Positions 18,600-29,071 are shown, counted from the first letter of the stretch. The stretch is 64,000 nt of DNA from an uncultured Pelagibacteraceae bacterium (GCA_902599995.1 CACKHN010000005.1:41408-105407); one strand, 5' to 3'. The notes: a model not told the origin generated them from the sequence alone. Made by a program: numbers and translations.

Positions 18600-19852
18600 T
18601 AGTTTACTCGGCGTATTTTTGCCCCAACCTTTTTTAACTTTTTTTCTATATTTTCATAACCTCTATCTAAATGATAAATTCTATTGATAACTGATTTTCC
18701 CTTAGCTGTTAAAGCTGCAAGGACCAATGAAACTGATGCTCGTAAATCTGTGGCCATTAATTCAGCAGGTGCAAAATTTATATTTCCTTGAACTACAGCT
18801 TTGTTTCCTTTAGTTAAAATTTGTGCACCCATACGGTTTAGTTCCGCAACATGCATAAATCGATTTTCAAAAATATCCTCTTGAATTATTGATTTTTTAT
18901 TTGCTTTACATAACAAAACCATAATTTGGGCTTGTAAATCAGTTGGAAAACCTGGATATGGAGCTGTTTTGATTGCCAAATTTTTTATCTTTTTATTGCC
19001 TACAATGTTTATCTTATCGTGATTAACTTTTATTTTAGCCCCAATTTTCTTTAAAACATCAATTTCTTTTTTAATTATTTTGGGTATCACATTTTTTATT
19101 TGTAACTTTCCCTCTGTCAATGCTGCCGCAATTAAATATGTTCCAGCCTCAATTCTATCAAACATGACTGAATAACTAATTTCTTTAATTTGTTTTACTC
19201 CAGAGATTTTTATTGAACGTTTACCAATCCATTTAATTTTGCAACCCATTTTTAATAAAAAATTAACTAAATCTTTTATTTCAGGTTCAATTGCACAATT
19301 TTTTAAAATAGTTTTTCCTTTTGCAAAGCAAGCAGCAATAATTAAATTCTCTGTAGCACCAACAGATATTTTTGGGAAACTTATGTTTGTCCCTATTAGT
19401 CCTTTTGGAGCATTAGCATGAACATATCCATTTAAAATTTTAAATTTAACTCCAAGCTTTGATAAGGCTTTAAGATGAATATCAACAGGTCTGGTACCAA
19501 TTGCACAACCACCTGGTAGTGAAACTTTTGCGTTGCCAAACTTAGCAAGTAATGGTCCAAGCACTAGTATTCCAGCTCTCATAGTTTTTACTAAATTATA
19601 AGATGCAAATACTTTTTTTTGTTTAGAATTATCTACAACAAGACTTTGTTTAGTAAATTTAGTAATTGATCCCAATGATTGAAGTAAATTAATCATTGTC
19701 TCTATATCTTTAACTTTTGGTAAATTTTTTAAAGTTATTTTATTTTTTGAAAGCAATGTTGCTGCCAAAATTGGTAATGATGCGTTTTTCGATCCTGAAA
19801 TATTTATTTGCCCCTTGAGCTTGTTCGCTCCAAGAACCTCTAGTCTTTGCAT
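18599..19852 (-). CDS. murA: UDP-N-acetylglucosamine 1-carboxyvinyltransferase
   Basis: INISGSKNASLPILAATLL, LPGGCAIGTRPVDIHLKAL, PYPGFPTDLQAQ. Confidence 0.97.
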   Translation of the reverse strand: MQRLEVLGANKLKGQINISGSKNASLPILAATLLSKNKITLKNLPKVKDIETMINLLQSLGSITKFTKQSLVVDNSKQKKVFASYNLVKTMRAGILVLGPLLAKFGNAKVSLPGGCAIGTRPVDIHLKALSKLGVKFKILNGYVHANAPKGLIGTNISFPKISVGATENLIIAACFAKGKTILKNCAIEPEIKDLVNFLLKMGCKIKWIGKRSIKISGVKQIKEISYSVMFDRIEAGTYLIAAALTEGKLQIKNVIPKIIKKEIDVLKKIGAKIKVNHDKINIVGNKKIKNLAIKTAPYPGFPTDLQAQIMVLLCKANKKSIIQEDIFENRFMHVAELNRMGAQILTKGNKAVVQGNINFAPAELMATDLRASVSLVLAALTAKGKSVINRIYHLDRGYENIEKKLKKVGAKIRRVN

Positions 19853-19854
19853 AT

Positions 19855-20409
19855 TTAAACTTTAGGTAATGTTACCCCAGTTTGACCCATATACTTTCCA
19901 TCTCGATCTGCATAAGTCACTTCTGGTTTTTCATTTCCTTTTAAGAAAATAAATTGTGCAACACCTTCATTTGCATAAATTTTTGCAGGTAAAGGTGTGG
20001 TGTTCGAAAATTCAAGCGTAACATATCCTTCCCACCCAGGCTCTAGTGGGGTTACATTTACAATGATCCCACATCTCGCATATGTTGATTTACCTAGACA
20101 AATAACCAATACATCATTTGGAATTTTAAACTTTTCCACAGTTCTTGCTAAAACAAATGAATTTGGTGGAATAACACATTCAGATACATTTTTAGTTACA
20201 AAATTTGTTGGTTTAAAATTTTTAGGGTCAACAATCTCAGAATTAACATTTGTAAAAATTTTAAACTCATCTGATACTCTTGCATCATAGCCAAAAGAAG
20301 AAAGTCCATAAGAAATACTTTTGCCTCTTACTTGTTTTTCCTCAAAAGGTGAAATCATGTTGTATTCTTTGGACATTTTTCTAATCCATTTATCAGAGAG
20401 AACTGACAT
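19855..20409 (-). CDS. dcd: dCTP deaminase
   Basis: [68 protein letters not shown]. Confidence 0.97.
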   Translation of the reverse strand: MSVLSDKWIRKMSKEYNMISPFEEKQVRGKSISYGLSSFGYDARVSDEFKIFTNVNSEIVDPKNFKPTNFVTKNVSECVIPPNSFVLARTVEKFKIPNDVLVICLGKSTYARCGIIVNVTPLEPGWEGYVTLEFSNTTPLPAKIYANEGVAQFIFLKGNEKPEVTYADRDGKYMGQTGVTLPKV

Positions 20410-20505
20410 TATTTATTTTTTTTCTTTTTTTTTTTTGGAAAATTTTTCTTTTTTTCAAATTTTTTCTTAGAGCAAGAATTAAACGCTCATTTTTATCTTT
20501 AGAAC

Positions 20506-20706
20506 TCATTCTTTGTTTGGATTTGTCAAAAAATCTAAAGATATTGGCTTATTAGGATCTAAAGCTTTTATTTTGGGTTCTTCTTGTTTTGGGCCTTCTT
20601 TAGCTAAACGTTTGGCTTTTTTTTCTGCAAGCTTCTTTTCTCTTTTAGCTTGCTTTTCCATAAGCTTGTTTCCTTTGGTTGATTTATAATCGTAGTGAAT
20701 CCCCAT
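20506..20706 (-). CDS. Small Lys/Glu-rich hypothetical protein
   Basis: 66-aa ORF MGIHYDYKSTKGNKLMEKQAKREKKLAEKKAKR...NKPISLDFLTNPNKE; fits between flanking genes. Confidence 0.6.
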   Translation of the reverse strand: MGIHYDYKSTKGNKLMEKQAKREKKLAEKKAKRLAKEGPKQEEPKIKALDPNKPISLDFLTNPNKE

Positions 20707-20805
20707 AACATTTCCTTAAATAGATATAAATCATATTAGTCAAAAAATTAAGGCAATAATTTGAAAAAAATGCGTTAATATCCACAAGATATAAATTGTT
20801 TCTTT

Positions 20806-20879
20806 GCTCCTGTAGTTAAATGGCATAACAAGTCATTGGTAATGACTAGTTCCCTGGTCAGTACAGGGTGGGAGCACCA
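20806..20879 (+). tRNA. tRNA-Thr (GGT), CCA encoded, atypical T-loop
   Basis: GCTCCTG TA GTTA AATGGCA TAAC A AGTCA TTGGTAA TGACT AGTT CCCTG GTCAGTA CAGGG TGGGAGC A CCA. Confidence 0.85.
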
Positions 20880-21611
20880 CTAATTTTTATAAAATATTTT
20901 CCTTAAAAAGATAGTCACTAAGATTAAACTAAAAAAAGCTACAAGCGGAATGTAAATATCTGGTGAAAATATAATTTCAGTAATACCAGGAACTTCAGAG
21001 TTTTGTTCAATAATTTTTTCAAATCCACTTCCAATCGATACTGCTAAAAATATTTGTGGTACAATGCCTATTAGCGTTGCAAAGAAAAAATTTCTTACTC
21101 GAACATTAAAAAGTGTTGGAAGTATACAACTGATCTGCCACGGTATTCCGCCTATAAAACGATATACGAGTAAATAAATAAACTCAGATTTTTTAAATTT
21201 AGTCTCTAGCTTGTGATATTTATTTAAAAGCTTTTCTTTAATAAACTCTTTTAAAAAATAATTTCCAAAAATATATAAAAAAGTTGCACCAACGCTCAAC
21301 CCAATTACAACAACAATGGTGCCTATCCATTTTCCAAAAATAAATCCACCCATTAGAGCAACCGGTGATCCAAAACCTAAAAGAGGAAATACCCATAAAA
21401 TGGTTAAACTTAAAAAAATAAAAAATATCAGAATAAGATTGGATTTTTTTAATTCAGAAAAATATAATCTATTTTCTCTTATAAAGTCATATGAGGTAAG
21501 TTCCTGAATGCTAAATTTAGAGAAGAAAAAAAATAAAAATAAACTAATTAGTATTAAATAAACTAAACCTATAAATAATTTAAATTTATTTGATTTTTCC
21601 ATTGATAACAA
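20880..21611 (-). CDS. TVP38/TMEM64 (VTT domain) family membrane protein
   Basis: Multiple TM helices; LLGFGSPVALMGGFIFGKWIGTIVVVIGLSVGATFLYIFGNYF, VYRFIGGIPWQISCILPTLFNVRVRNFFFATLIG. Confidence 0.85.
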   Translation of the reverse strand: MLSMEKSNKFKLFIGLVYLILISLFLFFFFSKFSIQELTSYDFIRENRLYFSELKKSNLILIFFIFLSLTILWVFPLLGFGSPVALMGGFIFGKWIGTIVVVIGLSVGATFLYIFGNYFLKEFIKEKLLNKYHKLETKFKKSEFIYLLVYRFIGGIPWQISCILPTLFNVRVRNFFFATLIGIVPQIFLAVSIGSGFEKIIEQNSEVPGITEIIFSPDIYIPLVAFFSLILVTIFLRKIFYKN

Positions 21612-21694
21612 AGTTATTTATAAAATGTTCTATTTGCTATTTATATATTTAATTACTATAAAGGGCGAAATTTTATAAAAATTAACCACTTATT

Positions 21695-21835
21695 ATGAAA
21701 AGAACATACCAGCCCTCAAATGTCAAAAGAGCAAGAAAGCACGGCTTTAGATCAAAGATGAAAACAAAAGGTGGTAAAAAACTTTTAGCCAGAAGAAGAG
21801 CTAGAGGAAGAAAGTCACTAACAGTTTCTGTTTAA
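21695..21835 (+). CDS. rpmH: 50S ribosomal protein L34 (absent from ORF track because short)
   Basis: [46 protein letters not shown]. Confidence 0.97.
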   Translation: MKRTYQPSNVKRARKHGFRSKMKTKGGKKLLARRRARGRKSLTVSV

Positions 21836-21839
21836 ATAA

Positions 21840-22181
21840 ATGAAAAGCAAAATCCTTGCTCTTTCAAAGAATGAAGAATTTAAAAGTCTTTTAAAAAAAA
21901 AGAAAATTTCTAATAAGTATGTGACTATTTTTTTTGGAAAATTGCCTCATAAAGACAATAAAAAACTCAATATAAGTTTTTCAGTTAAAAAAAAAATTGG
22001 AAATGCAGTTAAAAGAAATAAAATTAAAAGAAGGTTAAGAAGTATTGTTAACGATGCAGTTAAAATAATATCAATAAACTTTGATTTTTCTATCCTTGTT
22101 CTTGCAAAGGAGAGTATGTTAAACAATGAATACAAAAATATAAAAGAAACCCTATTTCAAGACTTAGAAAAAATTAAATAA
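21840..22181 (+). CDS. rnpA: Ribonuclease P protein component
   Basis: FSVKKKIGNAVKRNKIKRRLRSIVND; after rpmH. Confidence 0.94.
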   Translation: MKSKILALSKNEEFKSLLKKKKISNKYVTIFFGKLPHKDNKKLNISFSVKKKIGNAVKRNKIKRRLRSIVNDAVKIISINFDFSILVLAKESMLNNEYKNIKETLFQDLEKIK

Positions 22182-22432
22182 TGAATATATTTACTAAATT
22201 ATTGATTAAACTTATTGAGGGCTACAAATATCTAATTAGTCCTTTATTTGGACATTCTTGCCGATACTTGCCTACATGCTCCGAATATAGCATTGATGCT
22301 TTAAAGGAATTTGGTTTTGTTAAAGGTCTTTTCAAGAGTATTAAAAGAATTCTGTCGTGTCATCCGATTAAATTTTTAGGTGGTAGTGAAGGATTTGATC
22401 CTGTCAAAAAAAATTTAAAGGATAATAAATAA
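22181..22432 (+). CDS. yidD: Membrane protein insertion efficiency factor
   Basis: IEGYKYLISPLFGHSCRYLPTCSEYSIDALKEFGFVKG. Confidence 0.95.
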   Translation: MNIFTKLLIKLIEGYKYLISPLFGHSCRYLPTCSEYSIDALKEFGFVKGLFKSIKRILSCHPIKFLGGSEGFDPVKKNLKDNK

Positions 22433-24108
22433 TGGAGACACGTAATATTATAGCTGCTATAAGTTTGTCTGCTGCTGTAATTCTCATTTATACACTTTTT
22501 TTTGCACCTCCTCCTATAACTAAAGAAAGTGTGGCTGAAAAAAAAAAAATTGAGCAAAGTTCAGATGCACCCAGCTTAGATCAAAAAGAAAATATTAAGG
22601 AAATTTCAAGAGAACAGGCACTAAGTGAAAGCAAAAGAGTGGAATTTGAAAATCAAAGTATAATTGGTTCAATATCATTAAAAGGAGCTGCGATAGACGA
22701 TTTAACTTTTAAAAAATATAATTTAGTTTTAAATGGTGATGAAAAGGTAAACCTATTAGCACCAAGGAATTCTAAAAAAGGATATTTAATAGAGAGTGGA
22801 TTTATAACAACAGATAAAAACGTTAAGATTCCAAATTCAAATTCAATTTGGTCTGTATCAGGAAATAATAAATTAACCACAGAATCTCCAATAAAATTAA
22901 CTTGGGCTAATGATCAAGGAATTACATTCGAAAAAGAAATATCTATTGATGATAAGTTTTTATTCACAGTCAAACAACGGGTAATTAATTCTACAAATAG
23001 TAAATACGATTTTTATTCTTATGGTCAAATCATTCGAAATGAGGCTCCTGAAATAACGAATTTTTATATACTTCATGAGGGTTTGGTTGCAACTCTTGAT
23101 GGTGAATTAATTGAAGAGGATTATGATGATATCGAAGAAAAAAAATTTTCAAGAACCGCACAAAAAGGATGGCTCGGTATAGGAGACAAGTACTGGATAA
23201 CATCATTGATCCCGCCGAATGGAAAAGAGTTTAAAACAACTTTTGATTATAAAAACAAATTTAGAGCAAATTTTGTAGCGACTGAACCACTAGAATTAGA
23301 CAGTAATTCTACTATAGAAGATAAAATGCAAATCATTGTAGCTGCTAAGAGAGTAGATGTTATTGATGGTTATGCAGAATCTTTAAAGATAGATAAATTT
23401 GACCTAACGATTGACTGGGGATTTTTATACTTCATTACGAAACCATTATTTTTCGGCATAGACTACTTCTTCAAACTTCTTGGAAATTATGGCTTAGCAA
23501 TTATAGCAATTACAATTTGTATACGGCTTGCATTTTTTCCTTTAGCAAATTTTTCATTTAGAAGCATGGCTAAAATGAAAGCGTTACAGCCAGAAATGGC
23601 AAGACTCAAAGAGCTACATAAAGACGACAAAATGAAATTACAGCAATCAATGATGGCTCTTTACAAGAAAGAAAAAGTTAACCCAATGTCTGGGTGTATG
23701 CCAATTCTAGTTCAAATTCCAGTTTTTTTTGCACTTTACAAAGTATTATTTGTTACCATTGAAATGAGACACATGCCATTTTATGGATGGATTCAGGATT
23801 TATCCGAAAGAGATCCCACTTCATTGTTTAATCTATTTGGATTACTACCATATGATGTTCCATCATTTTTAGTGATTGGAGCTTGGCCTGTAGCAATGGG
23901 AGTTTCTATGTGGGTACAACAAAAACTAAACCCAGCACCTACTGATCCAATGCAAGCAAAAATTTTTATGTTCTTTCCCCTGTTTTTAACTGTGATATTG
24001 GCACCTTTCCCTGCTGGGCTTGTAATATATTGGACTGTAAATAATATTTTAACTATGGCACAGCAAGTCTTCATAATGAAGCGTACAACAGTTAAAACAA
24101 CAACTTAA
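22432..24108 (+). CDS. yidC: Membrane protein insertase
   Basis: N-terminal TM, periplasmic domain, C-terminal FPLANFSFRSMAKMKALQPEM..., NPMSGCMPILVQIPVFFALYKVLF. Confidence 0.97.
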   Translation: METRNIIAAISLSAAVILIYTLFFAPPPITKESVAEKKKIEQSSDAPSLDQKENIKEISREQALSESKRVEFENQSIIGSISLKGAAIDDLTFKKYNLVLNGDEKVNLLAPRNSKKGYLIESGFITTDKNVKIPNSNSIWSVSGNNKLTTESPIKLTWANDQGITFEKEISIDDKFLFTVKQRVINSTNSKYDFYSYGQIIRNEAPEITNFYILHEGLVATLDGELIEEDYDDIEEKKFSRTAQKGWLGIGDKYWITSLIPPNGKEFKTTFDYKNKFRANFVATEPLELDSNSTIEDKMQIIVAAKRVDVIDGYAESLKIDKFDLTIDWGFLYFITKPLFFGIDYFFKLLGNYGLAIIAITICIRLAFFPLANFSFRSMAKMKALQPEMARLKELHKDDKMKLQQSMMALYKKEKVNPMSGCMPILVQIPVFFALYKVLFVTIEMRHMPFYGWIQDLSERDPTSLFNLFGLLPYDVPSFLVIGAWPVAMGVSMWVQQKLNPAPTDPMQAKIFMFFPLFLTVILAPFPAGLVIYWTVNNILTMAQQVFIMKRTTVKTTT

Positions 24109-24132
24109 ATATTTTTAATAAACAATTAAATC

Positions 24133-24981
24133 ATGAATTTAACTAATATACTGCCCAAAGATGGGCCACCATTAAATGAAGTCAAAAAGTATATTGAAAA
24201 ATATAAAAATGATTTAATTGTAATTAAGTATGGAGGCAATGTTTTAATTGACAGAAATGTTTTTAATAATTTTATAACAGATCTGTTTGTTTTAAATAAA
24301 TTAGGTCTATCTACAGTAGTGGTTCATGGAGGAGGGCCGAGAATTAGAAGAGAATTAGAAAAATCTAACATTCAATCAAAATTTATCAGAGGCTTGAGAG
24401 TTACTGACAAAAATATAATAAATATTGTAGAGTCTGTTTTGATTGACTTTAATAATGATATTATTCAAAATTTAAGTAGCAAAGGCTCTGAAAGTGTTTC
24501 AATACACACAAAAAACAACAATATAATAGAAGTAATTCCTGAAGCAAAAGAGCTAGGTTTTGTTGGTATCCCCACTAACATAAAAAAAGAGGTAATATTA
24601 AATATTCTTAGTCAAAATAAAGTACCGATTGTTTCACCATTAGGCTTAGATAAAAATAATCAAAGCTATAATATTAATGGTGATACAGCTGCAATGGCTA
24701 TAGCTAAGTCTTTAAAAGCTAGAAGATTATTACTAATGACAAATGTTGATGGCGTTCTTAACAAAGAAAAAAAATTAATAGGGGAAATTTCTTCCACAGA
24801 AATTTTAGAAATGATTAAAAATGAAACTATAACAGAAGGCATGATCCCTAAAATTAATGCGTGTTTAGATGCTGTAAATAATGGAGTAACTGGAGTTGGA
24901 ATAATAAATGGCACAAAAAAGCACTCATGTTTATGGGAAATATTTTCTGACAAAGGTGCAGGTACATTGATTAGAAAATGA
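24133..24981 (+). CDS. argB: Acetylglutamate kinase
   Basis: IVIKYGGNVLID, VVVHGGGPRI, YNINGDTAAMAIAKSLKARRLLLMTNVDGVL. Confidence 0.96.
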   Translation: MNLTNILPKDGPPLNEVKKYIEKYKNDLIVIKYGGNVLIDRNVFNNFITDLFVLNKLGLSTVVVHGGGPRIRRELEKSNIQSKFIRGLRVTDKNIINIVESVLIDFNNDIIQNLSSKGSESVSIHTKNNNIIEVIPEAKELGFVGIPTNIKKEVILNILSQNKVPIVSPLGLDKNNQSYNINGDTAAMAIAKSLKARRLLLMTNVDGVLNKEKKLIGEISSTEILEMIKNETITEGMIPKINACLDAVNNGVTGVGIINGTKKHSCLWEIFSDKGAGTLIRK

Positions 24982-25649
24982 TAAAATTAAAGAATATTAA
25001 AAATATACTGTTTGATTGTGATGGAGTTTTATATCAAGATCTAGAAGCTGTTTTTGGTCAAGTAAGTAAAAAAATGACAGAATATATATCTAAAAAGTTA
25101 AATTTGGATTTAAAAGTGGCCAAAGAATTGCAGAGAAGTTATTTTCATAAATACGACACCAGTCTTAATGGTTTAATGATTCATCATAATATCCCTCCAA
25201 GAGAATTCTTAGATTATGTCCATGATATTGATTTATCTTTCTTGGAAAAAGATCAAACCTTAAGAGAAGAGCTTGAGAGAACAAATTTAAGAAAATTTGT
25301 TTTTACTAATGGAAGCAAAGAACACGTGAAAAAAATAACCACATCACTTGGTATTGATGATCAATTTGAGAATGTTTTTGACATAGTAGATGCCAAATAT
25401 AATCCCAAACCTGCAGCAAAAGCTTTTGATCTAATGATAGAAAAATTCAAAATAGATCCAAAAGAAACACTTTATATTGAAGATATTGCAAAAAATTTAT
25501 CTATTGGGAAAGAAAGAGGAACAATAACTGCATGGTTAATCAATGACGAATACTGGGGTAAAAAAGAGTCAGATAAAGAATACATTGACTATAAGATAGA
25601 AAATCTTTCTTTATTTTTAAAAGAAATAAGGTTATTAAAAAACACATAA
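24978..25649 (+). CDS. HAD-superfamily hydrolase (pyrimidine 5'-nucleotidase-like)
   Basis: [48 protein letters not shown]. Confidence 0.85.
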   Translation: MIKLKNIKNILFDCDGVLYQDLEAVFGQVSKKMTEYISKKLNLDLKVAKELQRSYFHKYDTSLNGLMIHHNIPPREFLDYVHDIDLSFLEKDQTLREELERTNLRKFVFTNGSKEHVKKITTSLGIDDQFENVFDIVDAKYNPKPAAKAFDLMIEKFKIDPKETLYIEDIAKNLSIGKERGTITAWLINDEYWGKKESDKEYIDYKIENLSLFLKEIRLLKNT

Positions 25650-25654
25650 ATATT

Positions 25655-26482
25655 ATGAGTATAGAAAATATTATTAACGAAGCTTGGGAAAAAAGAGACC
25701 AGATAATTCCAAGTTCAAATGAAAATTTAAAGAATACTGTAAATCAAATTATTGATGATTTAGATAGTGGTAAAGTCAGAGTTGCTGAAAAAATAGATGG
25801 TGAGTGGAAAACTCATCAATATCTTAAAAAAGCAATCATGTTAAGTTTTAGAATGTATCCAATGGAAAATTTAAATGGTCCATATAGTAGTTGGTATGAT
25901 AAAGCTCATCTTTTAAAAGGTAAAACAGCAGGATGGACTAGAGAAGATCATGAAAAGGCTGGTTTTAGAATGGTACCCAATTCACCTGTGAGAAAAGGAT
26001 CCTTCGTTGGCAAAAATGCAGTACTAATGCCGTGCTATGTTAATATTGGTGCATACATAGATGAAGGCACTATGATTGATACTTTTGCAAGAGCTGGAAG
26101 TTGCTGTCAAATTGGAAAAAATTGTCATATTTCAGCCGGCTCTGGTGTCGGTGGTGTATTGGAGCCTGCTCAAGCATTACCCACAATAATTGAAGACAAT
26201 GTTTTTCTTGGTGCTATGTCAGAAGTTGTTGAAGGTGTAATAGTTGGTGAAGGATCTGTATTAAGTATGGGAATGTATATTGGTCAATCCACAAAAATAG
26301 TTGATAGAAAAACTGGTGAAATTACTTATGGAAAAATACCACCTTATTCAGTTGTTGTACCTGGTTCTTTACCAAATAAAAATAATCCTGCAACGCCATC
26401 ACTTTATTGTGCGGTAATTATTAAAAAGGTTGATGAAAAAACTAGATCAAAAACATCAGTAAACGATCTTTTGAGAGAATAA
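25655..26482 (+). CDS. dapD: 2,3,4,5-tetrahydropyridine-2,6-dicarboxylate N-succinyltransferase
   Basis: Left-handed beta-helix hexapeptides; [37 protein letters not shown]. Confidence 0.97.
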   Translation: MSIENIINEAWEKRDQIIPSSNENLKNTVNQIIDDLDSGKVRVAEKIDGEWKTHQYLKKAIMLSFRMYPMENLNGPYSSWYDKAHLLKGKTAGWTREDHEKAGFRMVPNSPVRKGSFVGKNAVLMPCYVNIGAYIDEGTMIDTFARAGSCCQIGKNCHISAGSGVGGVLEPAQALPTIIEDNVFLGAMSEVVEGVIVGEGSVLSMGMYIGQSTKIVDRKTGEITYGKIPPYSVVVPGSLPNKNNPATPSLYCAVIIKKVDEKTRSKTSVNDLLRE

Positions 26483-26484
26483 AA

Positions 26485-27642
26485 ATGCAAAAAATCAACG
26501 AACTTCAATTAGCTAAAGAGCTAATTAGGTTTCCTTCGGTAACTCCTGTTGATGCAGGTATAATGAGTTTTTTAGAAAAAAAGCTTAAACTACTTGGTTT
26601 TAAAACTAAAGTACTTGAATTTAGAGAAAAGAACAGCAAACCAGTAAAAAACCTTTACGCAAGACTTGGTAATAAAAGTCCTAACTTTTGTTATGCAGGT
26701 CATTTAGATGTGGTGCCTGCTGGAAACCTTAAGGACTGGACAGTCAATCCATTTAAACCCTCGATTAAAAAAGGCCATTTAATTGGAAGAGGTGCAAATG
26801 ATATGAAAAGCTCAATAGCAGCCTTCGTTGCAGCAATTAGCAATTTTATTGAAAATTACTCTGATTTTAAAGGCTCAATTAGTCTTTTAATTACCGGGGA
26901 CGAAGAAGGTGTCGCTATTAATGGGACGAAAAAAGTTGTGGAGTATTTAAAAAAAAGAAAAGAGAAAATCGATTTTTGTTTAGTAGGTGAGCCAACTAAC
27001 CCAAGTAAATTGGGTGAAATGATTAAAATTGGGAGAAGAGGAAGTATGAACGGTAGATTAACTATTACTGGAGTGCAAGGGCACGTAGCTTATCCTCATC
27101 GAGCAAATAATCCTTCAACAGCACTTGTGCAAATTCTTAAAGAAATAAAAGATATCAAATTTGATAAAGGAACAAAGGATTTTCAAGCAACTAACTTGGA
27201 AATAACAAAAATAAATATTAATAACACTGCTGATAATGTAATTCCAGGTCTTGCTACAGCTACATTTAATATAAGATTTAATAATAAACACTCCTCTACT
27301 TCCTTGAAGAATATGATAAATAAAGTTATTAAAAAAATATCAGCTAAAAATAAATCTAAATATAAAATTGAATATAGTGTATCTGGAGAAGCTTTTTTAA
27401 CAAATCCTAATAAAACAACTTTTATGATACAAGATATAATTGAGGAAATAACAAAAATTAAACCTAAACTTTCAACAACAGGAGGAACTTCAGATGCAAG
27501 GTTTATTAGGAAAATTGCACCTTGTTTAGAATTTGGGTTAGTTGGTAAAACAATGCATAAAGTAGATGAAGCAGTTTCACTGTCAGATTTAAAAAGGTTG
27601 ACCTTAATTTATTCAAATATATTGAAAAACTATTTTAAGTGA
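26485..27642 (+). CDS. dapE: Succinyl-diaminopimelate desuccinylase
   Basis: CYAGHLDVVPAGNLKDWTVNPF, GRGANDMKSSIAAFVAA, TGDEEGVAINGT. Confidence 0.96.
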   Translation: MQKINELQLAKELIRFPSVTPVDAGIMSFLEKKLKLLGFKTKVLEFREKNSKPVKNLYARLGNKSPNFCYAGHLDVVPAGNLKDWTVNPFKPSIKKGHLIGRGANDMKSSIAAFVAAISNFIENYSDFKGSISLLITGDEEGVAINGTKKVVEYLKKRKEKIDFCLVGEPTNPSKLGEMIKIGRRGSMNGRLTITGVQGHVAYPHRANNPSTALVQILKEIKDIKFDKGTKDFQATNLEITKININNTADNVIPGLATATFNIRFNNKHSSTSLKNMINKVIKKISAKNKSKYKIEYSVSGEAFLTNPNKTTFMIQDIIEEITKIKPKLSTTGGTSDARFIRKIAPCLEFGLVGKTMHKVDEAVSLSDLKRLTLIYSNILKNYFK

Positions 27643-28568
27643 AAACAGGGTTAATTACATCAGATACATATCAAAATCACAATACTGGGGGTGGACATCC
27701 TGAAAAAATTGATAGAGTTACTGCTGTAATAAATAATTTTAAAAAAATAGACAACAAAAAACTAATTTGGAAGAAACCGAATAAATTTGAGAATTCTTAT
27801 TTAATTAAAACTCACACCTCAAATTATATAGATCAAGTAAATAAATCTTTTCCAAAAAAAGGTTATAATTTTCTTGATGGCGACACCGTAGTTTCTCCTG
27901 GTAGTAAAGATGCTTCTAGGGATGCTGTAGGTTCAATTATTACTGCAATTGATGGGTTGCAGAATAAAGAGTTTAAAAATGCATTTTGTGCAGTAAGACC
28001 ACCCGGACACCATGCGGAAAAAGAAAAAGCGATGGGTTTTTGTATCTTCAATAATGTTGCTGTTGGAGCAAATTACTTAATCGAAAAATATAAATATAAT
28101 AAAATAGCAATTATTGATTTTGATGTTCACCATGGAAATGGTACTCAAGACATTTTTTATGATAACGAAAAAGTTTTATTTATTTCTACTCATCAATATC
28201 CTTACTATCCAGGTTCTGGCTCTGAAAAAGAAAAAGGTAATTTTAATAACGTATTAAATATCCCTCTTGAAGCTGGAACATCTGCAGAAAAGTATCTAAA
28301 CGCTTACGAAAATGTTCTAAATAAAGTGAGAGAGTTTAAGCCTGAATTCTTGTTATTTTCTGCAGGTTTTGATGCACACATTGATGATCCTTTGGCCCAA
28401 CTGCAGCTTAGTTCTGAGGATTTTTATAAAATTACTAAAAGAACATTGGAGATCTCAAAACCATTTTGTAATGGAAAGGTTGTATCAATACTTGAGGGTG
28501 GATATGATCTTAAAGCTTTACAAGAAAGTACCAAGAGACATGTTGATGCTCTCATAGAATTTAATTGA
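27639..28568 (+). CDS. Histone deacetylase-family (class II-like) deacetylase; GTG start
   Basis: CAVRPPGHHAEKEKAMGFCIFNNVAVGA, IIDFDVHHGNGTQDIF, SAGFDAHIDDPLAQLQL. Confidence 0.93.
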   Translation: MKTGLITSDTYQNHNTGGGHPEKIDRVTAVINNFKKIDNKKLIWKKPNKFENSYLIKTHTSNYIDQVNKSFPKKGYNFLDGDTVVSPGSKDASRDAVGSIITAIDGLQNKEFKNAFCAVRPPGHHAEKEKAMGFCIFNNVAVGANYLIEKYKYNKIAIIDFDVHHGNGTQDIFYDNEKVLFISTHQYPYYPGSGSEKEKGNFNNVLNIPLEAGTSAEKYLNAYENVLNKVREFKPEFLLFSAGFDAHIDDPLAQLQLSSEDFYKITKRTLEISKPFCNGKVVSILEGGYDLKALQESTKRHVDALIEFN

Positions 28569-28600
28569 TAATTAAACATAACTGTCTAAACACACTCTAA

Positions 28601-29071
28601 ATGAAACTGTACAGAATTAAAAAGTCAGCTATAGATAAAAAAGGAAGAGGACTTTACGCAACAAAAGATATTAAAGCTGGAACTAAAGTAATTGATTACA
28701 TCGGTAAATTAATTACGAAAAAACAAACTGAAGAGTCTGATAAATATGACAATGGTAAACCCATTTATTTATTTACTATAAATAAAAGATACGATCTTGA
28801 TGGAGATTTTCCATGGAATACTGCAGGTTTAATCAATCATTCGTGTGATAACAACTGTGACTATGATGGTAAGGGACTAAAAATTTGGGTTAAAGCAATA
28901 AGAGATATTAAAAAGGGTGAGGAATTTACCTGTGATTATGGATTTGGTTATGATGAAAATTACAAACAATTTCCATGTAAATGCAAATCTAAAAATTGTT
29001 GTGGCTATATAGTAAGAGCTGAGTCTAGATGGAGAATTAATAAAAAGTTTGCAATGAGCAACAAAAATTAA
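28601..29071 (+). CDS. SET domain-containing protein-lysine methyltransferase with post-SET Cys motif
   Basis: GRGLYATKDIKAGTKVIDYIG, AGLINHSCDNNCDYDG, EEFTCDYGFGYDE, FPCKCKSKNCCGYI (CxCx4C). Confidence 0.93.
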   Translation: MKLYRIKKSAIDKKGRGLYATKDIKAGTKVIDYIGKLITKKQTEESDKYDNGKPIYLFTINKRYDLDGDFPWNTAGLINHSCDNNCDYDGKGLKIWVKAIRDIKKGEEFTCDYGFGYDENYKQFPCKCKSKNCCGYIVRAESRWRINKKFAMSNKN

